Shown piece by piece: positions 53,817-64,000 of a stretch of DNA of 64,000 nt (positions are counted from its first letter, which is position 1; every line of letters begins with the position of its first letter). The notes under the pieces were generated by a model. The model was not told where the DNA came from. It ran no database searches and saw only the letters and a list, made by a program, of their open reading frames with translations. Source of the stretch: Microvirga calopogonii (lineage in GTDB: Bacteria > Pseudomonadota > Alphaproteobacteria > Rhizobiales > Beijerinckiaceae); assembly GCF_003347665.1 (NCBI RefSeq), contig NZ_QDGA01000005.1, forward strand, positions 62,001 through 126,000. Direction: 5' to 3'. The position numbers and the translations under genes were made by a program.

Positions 53817-56800
53817 TTACACGAAGAAGAAATCCTTGTAGGTGATCTCCCCGCCGGTCTTCTTGTTCGGGTCGTAGGTGACGGTGGCGATCTCCAGGGC
53901 CTTCTGCTTCGTGCCCGAGCCGTCGGCATCGAAGTACAGCTTGTAGGTCTTGGCGTTCACCTTCTTGGCGACGAAGAAGTCATCGGCCTGCTTGGCCTCG
54001 CCGAGGGCGAACCATCCCTTCTTGATGGCGATGGGCTTGTCCAGCGACGCTCCCTTGCCCTTCAGGTGCTTGGCGATGGCCGAATTGCTGAAGGCCGCGT
54101 CGTCGAAGTAGAACGCATCGTACTTGGCCTGGAAATCCTTCACCTTGTCGACATGGCTCTTGTAGGTGCTCTTCGTCACCGAGAAGTCGAACAGGAAGGC
54201 GTCCCGGTTCGCGTCTGCCGCGGTCCACTTGCCGCCGGTGAGCGTGTCTTTGCCGGCCCCGCCCGACAGGATGTCGTTGCCGGCATCGCCCGAGAGAACG
54301 TCGTCGCCCGCGCCGCCGAACAGGCGATCAGTGCCGAGATTGCCGGAGAGCGCGTCGTTCAGGGCGCCGCCGTAGAACACGTCGCTGGCCGTCGAGCCGA
54401 GGGTGAACTCGGGATTCCAATCGATTACGCCGACGACGACGTCCTTCGTGAAGGACGCTCCGGCGCTATCGGTCACCCTTACCTTGACCGTGTGCGTTTG
54501 GGCCTGCTCGAAGTCGAGCAGGAATCCATTGTCCACCACGAGATCATGTCCGTTGACGATCTTGAAGCGGCCACCGGCGGTGTCGACGAGGTCGTAGGTG
54601 AACGTCTCGCCACTATCCTGATCGGTCGCACTTAGAGAACCCACGAAGTCGCCCGTTGCGGACAATTCGCGGATGGTGCTGTTCGACAGAGTGACATCCG
54701 TCGGCGCATGGTTGATCGGCTTGATCGTCAGATCGACCTGCTTGGTGACGGTCAGGATCGGATCGCTCTGATCGGTGATCTTGACGAAGACCGGAACGAC
54801 AGTGGGAGACAACACATCCGGCAAGCTGCCGGCGCCGACCTTGATCGTCCCATTCGCATCTACCGTGAAGGTGTTGCCCGTATAGGCGGTGCCGTCGCCA
54901 TTGACGAGAGCGTAGGAGTAGGTGCGGAAAGCAGACCGCGTGTCCGGATCGATCACGCCCTGCAGGGTTGCCAATGTGGTGCCGGCCTGAGCATCTTTCT
55001 GCACCGCGTTGACCGCATAGGTCGCTCCAGCCGGCGCCTCGTTCACGTCCTTGAGATAGACCTTGATGGTCGTGCTGGCCGAGGTCAGCCCATTTGCGCC
55101 GCTCTCGCGGGCGCGGACCACCACCTCGAAGTATTTCTTCTCGTCGGGCGTGTTGGCATTCTCCGGCGTAAGCTCGATGTTCGCTGCTTCGTAATTGGCC
55201 CCGCCCACGAAGGAGATGACGCCGGTACTCTGATTGATGGAGAACAGATTGCCGGGGTTGCTGACGAGTTCGTAAGTCAGCGTCGTCCCACCCAGGTGAT
55301 CGTCGTTCGACTGCACCGTTGTGACCGCCGTAACCGGCCCGCCATTCTCGCTGAGCTCCACCACCATACTCTCGTCATATGTAGGGGCAGACGGCGGTGT
55401 GTTGGTTGCAGCGACAGGGTTCACCAGCACGTTGAGCTGCTTGGTGAAGGCAAGCGTCGGGTCGCTCTGATCCGTGATCTTCACGAAGACGGGGAGGAAG
55501 GTCGGGCTCGACACGTCGGGCAACCCGCCCGAGCCGACCCTGACATTCCCGTCCATATCCACCATGAAGGCGTTGCCCGTATAGGCGCTACCATTGGCGT
55601 TCACGAGGGAGTAGCTATAGGTGCGATACTCCGCCCGCGTGTCGGGATCCGTGATGGACACGAGACTTGCCACGGTCGTGCCGAAGGTTGCGGTTTCGCT
55701 GACCGTGTTGACCGTGTAGGTGGCAGCGACCGGCGCTTCGTTCACATCCTTGAGGTAGACCTTCACCACCGTATCGGACGAGACGAGCCCATTGGGGCCG
55801 CTCTCGTGAGCCCGCACGACGAGGTTGAAGTACTTCTTCTCGTTCGGCCGACCTTCGTTCAGGATCACGAGGCCGGTCGTGGTCGATTCATAGTTCGCAC
55901 CGCCTGCGAAAGAGATGACGCCGTTCTCGTCGATGGAGAACAGATTGCCGGGATTGTTGACGAGTTCGTAAGAAAGCGTCGTGCCACCGGTCCCGTCATC
56001 CGTCGATTGCACCGTCGCAACGGTCGCGACTTCATCGCCGTTTTCGGTGAGTTCCACCACCGTGCCCTGGAGGATCGGCTTGGTCGGCGCGGTGTTGACG
56101 TTACCGGTGCTCGTCGGGTTGATCGTGACATTGAGCTGTTTGGTATAGGCGAGTGTCGCGTCGTTCTGATCCGCGATCTTCACGAAGACCGGGACATCGG
56201 TGGAACTCGCCACATCGGGGAGCCCGCCCGAGCCGACTCTGACATTGCCATCTACATCCACCGCGAAGGCATTGCCCGTGTAGTCGCTGCCATCGGCGTT
56301 GACCAGGGTGTAGCGATAGGTCCGGTACTCGTCCCGGGTGTCGGGATCCGCCACGGATACGAGCGTCGCGATCGTGCTGCCGGCCTGTGCATTCTCGCTG
56401 ACTGCATTGACCGTGTAGGTGGCCGCGACCGGCGCCTCGTTCACGTCGTTCAGATAAACCTTCACCACCGTGTCGGAGGAAATAAGGCCTTTCGGCCCGC
56501 TTTCACGCGCCCGCACCACGAGGTTGAAGTACTTCTGCTCGTTCTCGCTCACGAGGCCGGATGTGAGCGATTCATAATTCGCGCCGCCCGCAAAAGAGAT
56601 GACGCCGTTCTCATCGATCGAGAAGAAGTTGCCGGGGTTGCTGACCAGCTCATAGGACAGTGTAGTGCCGCCGAAACTGTCATCGTCGGAATGGACCGTT
56701 GCCACTACCGCAACAGCACCGCTGTTCTCGGTGAGGTTCTCCACGGCTCCCTGGACGACCGGCTTCGTGGGTGCGGTGTTGTCGGCTCCGGGCGTCACGG

Positions 56801-59573
56801 TGATCTGGAAATCCTTGTAGGTCGAAACCGCACCGGGGCCGCCGTTCTTATCCGTGACCTTGAGGGTGATGGTGTATGTTTCGACTTTCGTGACATCCGT
56901 CAGGGCGGCCACTTTCAGCTGGCCATTTTCGATCTTGAACCGCCCGCCCGCATTGCCGGCGCCGCTGGTGCCGCCCATGCCGGAGGTATCGAAGGCGAAG
57001 ATGAGATTGGTGTCGCCGTCCGGATCGGCTGCCAGCAGCGTGCCGAGCAGCGTGCCGTCCGATGCCGTTTCGCTGATGGTGGTCAGGCCATTGAGGAAGA
57101 AGTTTGTGGGCGCTTCGTTCACGTTGTTGACGTAGACCTTGATGGGCGTCTCCTCCGACGACCAGTTGGTGAGGGCCTCCGTCGCCTTCACGGTCAGAAG
57201 ATAGAATTTGCGCTCGAGCGCCGTACCGGGGTTCTCGACCTGGAGATCCGGGTCGGAGGTGCCGGCTTCGTAGTCCACCGCGCCCACCAGAGTGATGACG
57301 CCGCTTGCGGCATCGATGGCGAACTTGTTGCCGGGATTGGACCCAAGTGAATAGGTGGCGGCACCGGCCGTAAGACCCGGCGATTGCACGCTTGCGACGA
57401 CCGTGAACGGGGCGGCGTTCTCGTTGATCGAGCCCGCGGCACTTTGCACGATCGGAGCGCCAGGAGCTTGGGTCGGCAGCGTAATGGTACCGTCCGCGAA
57501 GCTCAGGAACTCCAGATTCCTGAGCGTATCCGTGCCGTCGCGACTATTCGTGTTGTCCTTGACGGTCAGCGTGCCGTTGGCGTTGCGGGTGATCGTGTAG
57601 TCGGACAGGATGCCGGAGAACACGGCCGTGTCCTGACCCGCCCCGCCATCGAGCAGATCGTTGCCGCCTCCACCCTCGATGCGGTTATCGCCGGCGTTGC
57701 CGGTGATCGCATTCGCCAATCCATTGCCCGTGCCATTGACATTGCCGGAGCCGGTGAGAACGAGGTTCTCCACATTCGCGCCAAGGGCATGGGAAACGGA
57801 GGCGCGCACCGTATCGGCGCCTTCGCCCGCCGCCTCGGTCACGACATCATTCACGTCATCGACGATGTAGGTATCATTGCCGAGCCCGCCGGCCATCTGG
57901 TCCGCCCCTGCGCCGCCGTCGAGCAGGTTGCTCCCCGCATTTCCGGTGATCGCGTTGGCCAATGCGTTGCCGATGCCGCTGATGTCGTCCGATCCGGTGA
58001 GAACGAGATTTTCCACATCAGCGCCGAGCGCATAGGAAACCGAGGCGCGCACCGTATCGGTGCCCTCACCGCCCCGCTCCACCACCATGTCGCCCGCATG
58101 ATCGACGATGTAGGTGTCGTTGCCTTCACCGCCGGTCAGAATGTCGGCACCCGCGCCGCCGTCGAGCGTATTGTTCCCCGCATTGCCGGTGATCGTATTT
58201 ACCAGTGCGTTGCCGGTGCCCTCGATGGCGCCGGTGCCGGCGAGAACGAGGTTCTCTACATTGTCGGCGAGCGTATACGACATCGAGGCGCGCACGGTGT
58301 CGGTGCCTTCGCCCACCTCTTCGATGATGATGTCGGCGGCATCATCCACGACGTAGGTATCGTTGCCGCGTCCCCCCGCGAGTGCGTCGGCCCCTTCGCC
58401 ACCGTCGAGCACGTTGTCGCCGGCATTGCCGACGATGCTGTTGGCCAGTGCGTTGCCTGTGCCGTTGATATTGTCGCTGCCGATGAGGGTCAGGTTCTCG
58501 ACATTCGCGCCGAGCATATAGGAGATCGAGGCGCGGACGAGATCGGTCCCTTCGTCTGCCAGCTCAGTCACGACATCGTCCACGTCGTCGACCACGTAGC
58601 TGTCACTGCCGTCGCCACCTTCCATCACATCGGCGCCTTCGCCCCCGTCGAGATAATCGATCCCAGTGCCGCCCTTGAGGGTGTCATTTGACCTTCCGCC
58701 GAAAAGCGAATCGTTGCCGTCGTCGCCGATCAGCGTCTCGACGCCATCGCCGCCATAGGCCACGTCGTTGCCGGTGCCGAGGTCGACGTTGCCTGAAACA
58801 GTCCCGCCGCGCCCGTCGTAGAGGTCGTCGCCGGCCAGAAGAGAGACCCGGCCTTCCAGGTGTCCTTCGTTGCGAATCGTCTCCCGCCACTCTCCGCCCT
58901 CGATGGCCGTTTCGCCGATGATGGTTCCCTTGTTGATAAGAGAAGCGATGGTGGCGGGCTTATCATCAGTCGCGGCTTGCGTCGCGAATTTGATGCCGAT
59001 GCTTCCGGAACCGTTGAGAGCCTGAATCAGCCCTTCATTGATGACGTGGCTTTCTCGATGAAGAAGAAGTCCGCGGGTTACACCGGTGATCGTTCCGAAA
59101 TTTTTGACCTGAGTTCTGTCTGCATCGACCGTATTACTGGCCACATCCTCCACGCTGGTTTCGATGCCGATCCGGCCGTAGATCGATCCAGTGTTGGTGA
59201 TGGATACATCGGAGTTTCCGACAAAAACCCCCGTTTGATCGCCGGTAATCTGGCCAGCATTCTCGACGACACCATTTTTACCGATTGCGGCACCTTTGGT
59301 CCCGCCATGGACGCTTCCGGTGGAAGCAACATGGATCGTCGCGTCCCTTACGTCGAGAATATTGAAATTAATGCCGGTAATTTGGCCAGCTACCAATCCG
59401 TAAACAGTGGTCGTGACATTGGTAGCCCCCTCTGAGGTTGAAATACCATCATTGGACGCGTCGCCCCAGTCTGGATCAGCGACAATCATCCCGCTTTCTG
59501 CAACGATCAGGTGCTCGCCGATACCAACGAGTGCGCCATAAACTTGAGTATCCAGAATGTAACGGATGGTCAT
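53817..59573 (-). CDS. Giant RTX/cadherin-like secreted protein (1918 residues)
   Basis: Starts [20 protein letters not shown] precedes the ATG at 59573. Order: an N-terminal beta-helix-like part (about 1-245) with N-x-G-x-I motifs (NAGQITG, NTGSIYG, NFGTITG); a [22 protein letters not shown] module; RTX nonapeptides; four 81-residue units (about 325-648) like VENLVLTGS ... [13 protein letters not shown] with GGxGND; a segment to about 725; then about 1100 residues of cadherin/Ig-like domains, including three tandem 227-residue two-domain units with [14 protein letters not shown]; and a C-terminal nonapeptide block ([17 protein letters not shown]) with a tail ending YKDFFFV. No Sec signal, so type I secretion is inferred. 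Calcium-binding adhesin or biofilm protein is likely. No transporter nearby. Confidence 0.9.
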   Translation of the reverse strand: MTIRYILDTQVYGALVGIGEHLIVAESGMIVADPDWGDASNDGISTSEGATNVTTTVYGLVAGQITGINFNILDVRDATIHVASTGSVHGGTKGAAIGKNGVVENAGQITGDQTGVFVGNSDVSITNTGSIYGRIGIETSVEDVASNTVDADRTQVKNFGTITGVTRGLLLHRESHVINEGLIQALNGSGSIGIKFATQAATDDKPATIASLINKGTIIGETAIEGGEWRETIRNEGHLEGRVSLLAGDDLYDGRGGTVSGNVDLGTGNDVAYGGDGVETLIGDDGNDSLFGGRSNDTLKGGTGIDYLDGGEGADVMEGGDGSDSYVVDDVDDVVTELADEGTDLVRASISYMLGANVENLTLIGSDNINGTGNALANSIVGNAGDNVLDGGEGADALAGGRGNDTYVVDDAADIIIEEVGEGTDTVRASMSYTLADNVENLVLAGTGAIEGTGNALVNTITGNAGNNTLDGGAGADILTGGEGNDTYIVDHAGDMVVERGGEGTDTVRASVSYALGADVENLVLTGSDDISGIGNALANAITGNAGSNLLDGGAGADQMAGGLGNDTYIVDDVNDVVTEAAGEGADTVRASVSHALGANVENLVLTGSGNVNGTGNGLANAITGNAGDNRIEGGGGNDLLDGGAGQDTAVFSGILSDYTITRNANGTLTVKDNTNSRDGTDTLRNLEFLSFADGTITLPTQAPGAPIVQSAAGSINENAAPFTVVASVQSPGLTAGAATYSLGSNPGNKFAIDAASGVITLVGAVDYEAGTSDPDLQVENPGTALERKFYLLTVKATEALTNWSSEETPIKVYVNNVNEAPTNFFLNGLTTISETASDGTLLGTLLAADPDGDTNLIFAFDTSGMGGTSGAGNAGGRFKIENGQLKVAALTDVTKVETYTITLKVTDKNGGPGAVSTYKDFQITVTPGADNTAPTKPVVQGAVENLTENSGAVAVVATVHSDDDSFGGTTLSYELVSNPGNFFSIDENGVISFAGGANYESLTSGLVSENEQKYFNLVVRARESGPKGLISSDTVVKVYLNDVNEAPVAATYTVNAVSENAQAGSTIATLVSVADPDTRDEYRTYRYTLVNADGSDYTGNAFAVDVDGNVRVGSGGLPDVASSTDVPVFVKIADQNDATLAYTKQLNVTINPTSTGNVNTAPTKPILQGTVVELTENGDEVATVATVQSTDDGTGGTTLSYELVNNPGNLFSIDENGVISFAGGANYESTTTGLVILNEGRPNEKKYFNLVVRAHESGPNGLVSSDTVVKVYLKDVNEAPVAATYTVNTVSETATFGTTVASLVSITDPDTRAEYRTYSYSLVNANGSAYTGNAFMVDMDGNVRVGSGGLPDVSSPTFLPVFVKITDQSDPTLAFTKQLNVLVNPVAATNTPPSAPTYDESMVVELSENGGPVTAVTTVQSNDDHLGGTTLTYELVSNPGNLFSINQSTGVISFVGGANYEAANIELTPENANTPDEKKYFEVVVRARESGANGLTSASTTIKVYLKDVNEAPAGATYAVNAVQKDAQAGTTLATLQGVIDPDTRSAFRTYSYALVNGDGTAYTGNTFTVDANGTIKVGAGSLPDVLSPTVVPVFVKITDQSDPILTVTKQVDLTIKPINHAPTDVTLSNSTIRELSATGDFVGSLSATDQDSGETFTYDLVDTAGGRFKIVNGHDLVVDNGFLLDFEQAQTHTVKVRVTDSAGASFTKDVVVGVIDWNPEFTLGSTASDVFYGGALNDALSGNLGTDRLFGGAGDDVLSGDAGNDILSGGAGKDTLTGGKWTAADANRDAFLFDFSVTKSTYKSHVDKVKDFQAKYDAFYFDDAAFSNSAIAKHLKGKGASLDKPIAIKKGWFALGEAKQADDFFVAKKVNAKTYKLYFDADGSGTKQKALEIATVTYDPNKKTGGEITYKDFFFV
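54715..56770. repeat. Three tandem about 685-bp units inside the giant RTX gene
   Basis: Each unit (about 54715-55395, 55396-56090, 56091-56770) encodes two cadherin-like domains with shared stretches such as [19 protein letters not shown] and [13 protein letters not shown]. The DNA of the units is clearly similar, so they arose by duplication. Confidence 0.8.
57630..58601. repeat. Four tandem 243-bp units inside the giant RTX gene
   Basis: Each unit encodes 81 residues: xYxVDDxxDxVxE, [13 protein letters not shown], NVENLVLxG, then TGNAGxNxLDGG. Units start near 58601 and run to about 57630 on the minus strand. Such units are typical of RTX-type secreted proteins. Confidence 0.8.
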
Positions 59574-59889
59574 AGCAATAATCTCCAGTTTCCCAGAGGT
59601 TATTACGTTACAAAAAACGGTCAACGTCTAAACTATCTCGTTAACCATCCTGACAACTTAGTCTTAGATATAAGTCCCTGTAATCGCTTCAGAAACCGCA
59701 CTCAGAGCGGATTGGGCAGGAAAGCAAAATCCGTTTGCATTCCCGCAATTCGATGGCGACCAACCTTCGAATCCCTCACAAAACAGCTCCAGGCCTCATC
59801 CTGATAAGCATCGCACGATGAAAGCTTCACCGACCCAAGCTCAGGACCGGTGGAAGCTGCTGCTAACAGTGTGAGTTGCGTTCCATGGC
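59574..59889. other. AT-rich intergenic region upstream of the giant RTX gene
   Basis: 316 bases without a gene. AT-richer than its surroundings (GTTATTACGTTACAAAAAACG, TTAACCATCCTGAC), it probably holds the RTX promoter on the minus strand. No repeat family or regulator site was recognised. TTCGAATCC at 59769 looks like a tRNA T-loop but no tRNA folds here. Confidence 0.5.
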
Positions 59890-60552
59890 CTACGTACAAC
59901 GGAACGTTGTCTTAACGTCGACGTCTTCCACCACCGGCTTGAACTCGCCCGTGTCCGGATTGCGCACCAGCAGCTTGCCTGTCGCCACCCCGAAATAGGC
60001 GCCGTGGAGCTGCAGCTTGCCGCGCTCGACGAGAATACGCACGCAGGGGAACGTCATCAGGTTCCGAAGGCTGTTCTCGATGGCGGCAAGTTCCAGACGG
60101 GGCAGGTACTCTTCGAGGTTGCCGTCAGGCGGCCCGAGGCGATCGCCCGCCGGTTTGATCAGGCTCATCCAGCGGCCGATGAAATCGCCGGGCGAAAGGG
60201 GGGCCGCATCATCGGCAAAGGCGCGGATGCCGCCGCAGCGGGCATGGCCCAGCACCACGATATGCTTGACCCTGAGCGCCTGCACGGCGAATTCGAGCGC
60301 GGCCGAGGTGCCGTGGTAATCGCCGCCCGTCTCGAAGGGTGGCACCAGGTTCGCCACATTGCGGACCACGAACATCTCTCCCGGGCTCGCATCGAAGATG
60401 ACTTCCGGCGAGACGCGGCTGTCGCAGCAGCCGATGATCATGACCTCGGGCGACTGTCCCTTCTCGGCCAGCGCCTCATAGCGGTTCTTCTCGCGCGGAA
60501 GGCGGTCATCGAGGAACGCACGGTAGCCTTCGGACAGACGTTGCGGAAACAT
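59890..60552 (-). CDS. Beta-class carbonic anhydrase
   Basis: A 220-residue zinc enzyme interconverting CO2 and bicarbonate. Zinc ligands Cys43 (GCCDSRVSP, with the Asp44-Arg46 dyad), His103 and Cys106 (GHARCGG). Length and pattern fit the plant-type/CynT group. The start at 60552 is the ATG opening the family sequence; the frame runs to 60618. It lies 14 bases after the threonine-dehydratase-like gene. Confidence 0.93.
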   Translation of the reverse strand: MFPQRLSEGYRAFLDDRLPREKNRYEALAEKGQSPEVMIIGCCDSRVSPEVIFDASPGEMFVVRNVANLVPPFETGGDYHGTSAALEFAVQALRVKHIVVLGHARCGGIRAFADDAAPLSPGDFIGRWMSLIKPAGDRLGPPDGNLEEYLPRLELAAIENSLRNLMTFPCVRILVERGKLQLHGAYFGVATGKLLVRNPDTGEFKPVVEDVDVKTTFRCT

Positions 60553-60566
60553 GGGCGTCCTTCCCT

Positions 60567-61508
60567 TCAAGGATGGGTGATCTCGGCAAGCTTGGCGAGC
60601 TCGACATTGGCGCCGCACAGGAGCACGCCGATGCGCTCGCCCGAGCGGGGTTTATAGGCCCCCGAAACGAGAGCCGCCAGTGCCGCCGCTCCGCCGGGCT
60701 CGGATGCGATGCGATAGTCGCGCCAGAGCAGCCGTTGCGCATCGCGGATCGCCGCATCGGTGACGAGCGCCACGTGATCGACCGTGTCCCGGCAGATGGA
60801 ATAGACGAGATCACCGGTGTTCTTCGCGCCGAGGGAATCGGCCGCCACCGAATCCACGTCCACGTCGACGGGCCGTCCGGCTTCGAGCGCGGCATGGAGC
60901 GCCCGCGAGCCTTCCGGCTCGACGCCCACCACCTTCACGCGCCCGGCCCACCAGCTCGCCACGCCGCCGATGAGGCCGCCGCCGCCAACCGCCACGAGGA
61001 CGGTGTCGAGAGAGGGCGCATCCTGCTCCCATTCGAGGGCCGTCGTGCCCTGGCCGGTGATGGTGCTCTCGGCTCCGAACGGATGCACACGCAGGGCGCC
61101 GCTTTCCTCCACGTAGAGATCGCAGGCTCCTTGCGCATCCGCGTAGCGGGCGCCGCCGATCACCACCTCGGCTCCATGGGAGCGGATGACGGCGATCTTG
61201 GCGGGGCTCGAGATCTCCGGCACGAAGATGCGCGCCGTCACGCCGAGTTGTTTCGCCGCATAGGCCACGGCCGCGCCGTGATTGCCGCCGGACGCGGCCG
61301 CAACGCCGGCAACCGGAACATCCTTCGACAACAGGGTGTTGAAGGCGCCGCGGGTCTTGAACGAGCCCGCGTGCTGCAGGAATTCGAGCTTCAGGCTCAC
61401 CGGCCCGTCATGGCCGAAGGCGCTGCCCATGTTCAGGGCAGGCGTGCGGCGGATATGGGGGGCGATGCGGGCGTGGGCCGCTTCGATATCGGCGCGGGTG
61501 ATGGGCAT
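60567..61508 (-). CDS. Threonine/serine dehydratase-like PLP enzyme
   Basis: A 313-residue fold-type II PLP enzyme without a regulatory ACT domain. The PLP Lys51 is in AGSFKTRGAFN; the substrate loop is ASGGNHGAAVAYA and the phosphate loop VAVGGGGLIGG. Such catabolic forms deaminate threonine or serine, or racemise serine; the exact substrate is uncertain. Precedes the carbonic anhydrase gene by 14 bases and follows the DUF429 gene by 3 bases, so the three are probably one operon. Confidence 0.87.
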   Translation of the reverse strand: MPITRADIEAAHARIAPHIRRTPALNMGSAFGHDGPVSLKLEFLQHAGSFKTRGAFNTLLSKDVPVAGVAAASGGNHGAAVAYAAKQLGVTARIFVPEISSPAKIAVIRSHGAEVVIGGARYADAQGACDLYVEESGALRVHPFGAESTITGQGTTALEWEQDAPSLDTVLVAVGGGGLIGGVASWWAGRVKVVGVEPEGSRALHAALEAGRPVDVDVDSVAADSLGAKNTGDLVYSICRDTVDHVALVTDAAIRDAQRLLWRDYRIASEPGGAAALAALVSGAYKPRSGERIGVLLCGANVELAKLAEITHP

Positions 61509-61511
61509 GGC

Positions 61512-62261
61512 TCAACCTTGGGGCTGCTTGCGGAGCGTCCAGATGGCGACCGGCAGGCCGTGGGCATCACGGCCAGGCGGGTCGGGAAAGGATTGTCCTC
61601 CACCTCTCGCGAGATCCAGCGCCACGGTCAACCCCGCAAGTGCATCGAGCAGGTCGTCCTGGGCGGCTCCACGCGGAGGCGGCGCATCGATCAGGCTGCC
61701 AGGAAGCAGTCCGGACATCTTCAGGAGTTCTCGGCGAAGCGCCATGCCCGGCCCGTAAGGCGTTCCCTTCACCTTCTTCGGCCGGTCAAGCGCCCGGCTT
61801 CCGTTCAGGGCCCAGAAGGCGAGCTCGGGATGCACCTCATAGACGCGAGCGATCAGATCGGGCCGGGCGCGGAGCAGCGCGTCGATCTCGCGGATCTTCG
61901 GGAAGATGGCGAAGCCCTGCCGCGACACCTTCCGCGGCGGATCGGAGGTGGCGGCGGCCATCGTGCAGGCTTCTCCGTAGTCGGTCGTCTCTACGGCGCG
62001 GCGCGACGGAATGGCGAAGACGGAGGATTGCCGCTCGCCGAGCAGAGGACGAATCAGCTGCTCCGGCAGACGGCCCGATCCTTCGGTCCGGTCAGGCAGA
62101 CCGATGGGCATGTCGACGGCAATCACCGAAGGCCGCTCCGGCGTGTCGGCAATGACTTCGAGAGCCGGCGCCGTCACGATGCGATAGGCGTTCGGATCGT
62201 CCAGCCGCATCAGGACCGCAATCCACCCGGCCCGGCAGCCATCGACCCCCGCAACCCACAT
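61512..62261 (-). CDS. DUF429 protein
   Basis: A 249-residue protein of the DUF429 family: MWVAGVDGCRAGWIAVLM at the N-terminus, the acidic VIAVDMPIGLPD, and YEVHPELAFWALNG, a pattern related to RNase-H-like nuclease folds. Function unknown. First gene of the probable operon ending with carbonic anhydrase. Confidence 0.85.
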   Translation of the reverse strand: MWVAGVDGCRAGWIAVLMRLDDPNAYRIVTAPALEVIADTPERPSVIAVDMPIGLPDRTEGSGRLPEQLIRPLLGERQSSVFAIPSRRAVETTDYGEACTMAAATSDPPRKVSRQGFAIFPKIREIDALLRARPDLIARVYEVHPELAFWALNGSRALDRPKKVKGTPYGPGMALRRELLKMSGLLPGSLIDAPPPRGAAQDDLLDALAGLTVALDLARGGGQSFPDPPGRDAHGLPVAIWTLRKQPQG

Positions 62262-62308
62262 TTTCTATGCGTCTCCTAACCCTATCTCACCCATCAAGAG
62301 ATCTTCCT

Positions 62309-62395
62309 GTCATGGCCGGGCTCGTCCCGGCCATCCCGATGCTGTGAAGCGCCGTGCATCGCTCATCGAGATCACCGGCACAAGGCCGGGGATGA
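62309..62395. repeat. Palindromic repeat upstream of the CoA lyase gene
   Basis: GTCATGGCCGGGCTCGTCCCGGCCATCCCGATGC, GAAGCGCCG, then ATCACCGGCACAAGGCCGGGGATGAC. Two tandem hairpins. Lies in the divergent region between DUF429 and the lyase. Confidence 0.7.
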
Positions 62396-62494
62396 CATGG
62401 AGGGTGCCAATTCCGCCGGGCGGCCTCTCGAAAATGACCCTGTTCTTCCCCTGACAGCACCCCTAAAACCGATGGGCCGAAGGAGGAAGCAGCC

Positions 62495-63370
62495 ATGATC
62501 CCGATTCGCCCGCGCCGCAGCGCCCTCTACATGCCCGGACCCAACGCCCGCGCGATCGAGAAGGCGAAGACGCTGGCCGCCGATGTGGTGATCTTCGACC
62601 TCGAGGACGCGGTCGCGCCCGATCTGAAGGCACAGGCGCGCGAGCACGTCCGCGCGGCCGTTCAGGCCGGTGGTTACGGCCGGCGGGAAGTGGTGATTCG
62701 CATCAATGCGCTCGATACGCCCTGGGGAGAGGCCGATCTCGCGGCCGCAGCGGCGGCCGCGCCCGACGCAATTCTCGTGCCGAAGGTGTCGTCGGCCGAA
62801 ACGCTCGCGGCGGTGGGCCTACGCCTGCGCAAGCTCGGTGCTGCGGAGCGCACCAGGGTCTGGGCCATGATCGAGACGCCGCTTGCGATTCTGCGGGCGG
62901 AATCCATCGCGAGCGCGGCTCACGACGTCGACGCCCGGCTGGCCTGCCTCGTCATGGGCACGAACGATCTCGCCAAGGATACCCGCACCCGCCTGCTGCC
63001 GGGGCGAACGGCGATGCTGCCCTGGCTGATGACGGCCCTTGCCGCCGCGCGGGCGCATGGCATCGACATTCTCGACGGCGTCTACAACACCCTGTCGGAT
63101 GCAAACGGGTTCCGCGCCGAATGCGAGCAGGGCCGCGATTGCGGTTTCGACGGCAAGACGTTGATCCATCCTGATCAGATTGTGACGGCAAACGAGATCT
63201 TCGCGCCGTCACCGGACGAGATCGAGAGCGCTCGCGCGCTCGCGGCGGCTTTCGAGCAGCCGGAGAATGCCAGCAAGGGCGCCATCAGCCTCAACGGCCG
63301 GATGGTGGAGCGGCTTCATGCTGAGATGGCGAAGCGGACGCTGGCATTGGCAGACGCGATCCGGATATGA
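62495..63370 (+). CDS. CoA-ester lyase (HpcH/HpaI, citrate-lyase-beta-like)
   Basis: A 291-residue TIM-barrel lyase. Conserved RSALYMPGPN, the metal Glu in FDLEDAVAPD, VPKVSS, WAMIETPLAIL with a metal Glu, and GFDGKTLIHPDQI. Members cleave malyl-, citramalyl- or citryl-CoA; without neighbours the substrate is open. AAGGAGG lies upstream of the ATG. Divergent from DUF429. Confidence 0.9.
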   Translation: MIPIRPRRSALYMPGPNARAIEKAKTLAADVVIFDLEDAVAPDLKAQAREHVRAAVQAGGYGRREVVIRINALDTPWGEADLAAAAAAAPDAILVPKVSSAETLAAVGLRLRKLGAAERTRVWAMIETPLAILRAESIASAAHDVDARLACLVMGTNDLAKDTRTRLLPGRTAMLPWLMTALAAARAHGIDILDGVYNTLSDANGFRAECEQGRDCGFDGKTLIHPDQIVTANEIFAPSPDEIESARALAAAFEQPENASKGAISLNGRMVERLHAEMAKRTLALADAIRI

Positions 63371-63431
63371 CGGGCCTGGCCGGATCACATCTTTTGATTG
63401 CGGAATTGAGATAGTTCTCCGTAAGGTTGAA

Positions 63432-63899
63432 ATGCATCAAAGTTTCGATAGGATCCCAACCAGGGTGTCGGCTCTCCGGCGGCCTCCCAATGCGACCTAT
63501 CAAAAGCGCTTCCTCATGCATATTACCATCGACCAGAGCGAAACGGACCGCGCCGGAAAGAGCGAAATACAGTCGCTTCTTCTCATGAAAATCACCTGCA
63601 ACAAGTACGATGCCGACGAATTCCCGTTCTACATGATCAGCGAGATCGTGGGCGGAGCCGTGTATACGTTTCAGTTGAATCCCATTCAGGACATGCAATT
63701 CATCGGCTCGACCGGGGAGCAGACCGAAATCTGGTTCAGGCCGGCCCCGATCCTGTTTGAGGGATCGTCGTTTCGGATCACGCAGTCCCGGTCCAATGAT
63801 GTCTCCAACCGGCATGATCCCAACAACGCAGCCTTCGGCCAAACGTTTGTGATGCATGTGCCGAACACGCCGCGAAAGATCGGACCCGGCCAGTCCTGA
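63432..63899 (+). CDS. Unknown protein, AT-richer than neighbours
   Basis: A 155-residue frame. AAGG is 6 bases before the ATG at 63432; a second ATG at 63516 (MHITIDQSETDRAGK) is another possible start. No membrane helices. The C-terminal part (KITCNKYDADEFPFYM, YTFQLNPIQDMQFIGST) is mixed alpha/beta-like. No family recognised; lower GC suggests it is not long resident here. Confidence 0.55.
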   Translation: MHQSFDRIPTRVSALRRPPNATYQKRFLMHITIDQSETDRAGKSEIQSLLLMKITCNKYDADEFPFYMISEIVGGAVYTFQLNPIQDMQFIGSTGEQTEIWFRPAPILFEGSSFRITQSRSNDVSNRHDPNNAAFGQTFVMHVPNTPRKIGPGQS

Positions 63900-63949
63900 T
63901 GTCAGACATGCCGGAACCTCTTCGGTGGTGCTGACGAAGTCCTGCCGTG

Positions 63950-64000
63950 TCAGCCCTCCAGCTGGCGCGCCTCTTCCGGCAGCATGATCGGGATGCCGTC
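63950..64000 (-). CDS. C-terminal end of a Trm112-family protein (truncated by window edge)
   Basis: The last 16 codons on the minus strand read DGIPIMLPEEARQLEG followed by TGA. The DGIPIMLPEEAR ending is typical of short Trm112/YcaR zinc-ribbon proteins (about 60-70 residues), which support methyltransferases. The rest lies beyond base 64000. Confidence 0.75.
   Translation of the reverse strand, partial: DGIPIMLPEEARQLEG

Noticed and set aside
54708..57350. An 880-codon open frame on the plus strand opposite the giant RTX gene
   Set aside because: It is a mirror of the repetitive, GC-rich coding strand, contains no recognisable domain, and follows the antisense of the cadherin-like repeats. 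The minus-strand gene is clearly real.
57630..58601. 243-bp repeats as a possible CRISPR or satellite
   Set aside because: They are in-frame coding repeats of an RTX protein.
59760..59800. TTCGAATCC resembling a tRNA T-loop
   Set aside because: No matching T-stem, anticodon arm or acceptor stem can be formed around it.
60573..62279. A 568-codon plus-strand frame across the dehydratase and DUF429 genes
   Set aside because: Antisense shadow; no domain, biased composition.

Overview
The window is GC-rich chromosomal DNA from an alphaproteobacterium, most likely of the order Hyphomicrobiales (Rhizobiales) and close to Methylobacteriaceae or Microvirga. This placement is inferred. It rests on the gene order (hslU-hslV divergent from hisB-hisH-hisA-hisF-hisE-coaA; tsaB-rimI-Fur/Mur-plsC; dapF-mtaB-ftsY-yciB; ffh-rpsP-rimM-trmD ... 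rplS-leuC-leuD-leuB-asd), on BA14K, DUF1127 and GcvA-type LysR proteins, and on several families of dispersed palindromic repeats. No rRNA, tRNA, phage, insertion sequence or CRISPR array was recognised. Apart from a few low-GC patches the window looks like core chromosome.

Layout. 0-4.2 kb: the tail of an unknown gene, a DUF4142 protein, RidA, a decayed serralysin/RTX-type gene, two BA14K secreted proteins and an endonuclease III homologue. 4.4-12.7 kb: HslUV protease, then the histidine operon, which includes a DUF2628 membrane protein and a methionine aminopeptidase, then coaA and a DUF202 protein. 12.7-20.3 kb: glutathione transferase, DUF1127, LysR, acyltransferase, Fur/Mur, RimI, TsaB, Nudix, RutE-like reductase, NFU protein and a universal stress protein. 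20.3-28 kb: trpS, murJ, yciB, ftsY, an RluA-type synthase, mtaB and dapF. 28-31.7 kb: a GyrI-like secreted protein, a HAD phosphatase, a metallo-beta-lactamase-fold enzyme and small orphan proteins.

31.7-40.3 kb is the SRP/ribosome cluster ffh-rpsP-rimM-trmD and rplS. It is split by about 4.6 kb of accessory genes, including an RTX/cadherin protein, a small secreted protein, a VOC protein, a cysteine-synthase-like enzyme and an HxlR regulator. 40.5-53.7 kb carries leuC, leuD, leuB and asd. Between them lie a cupin, a lytic transglycosylase, a phosphoesterase next to a kinase-universal stress protein fusion, a sulfite-oxidase-like enzyme and others. 53.8-59.6 kb is one giant 1918-residue RTX/cadherin-like gene, followed by carbonic anhydrase, a threonine-dehydratase-like enzyme, DUF429, a CoA-ester lyase, an unknown protein and the end of a Trm112-family gene.

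Most notable: three related RTX loci (one giant, one compact, one dead) with no type I transporter nearby; a kinase-stress-domain fusion paired with a phosphoesterase; a rimM gene whose only visible start codons lie in or before a repeat-derived leader; and several dispersed hairpin families at gene borders.
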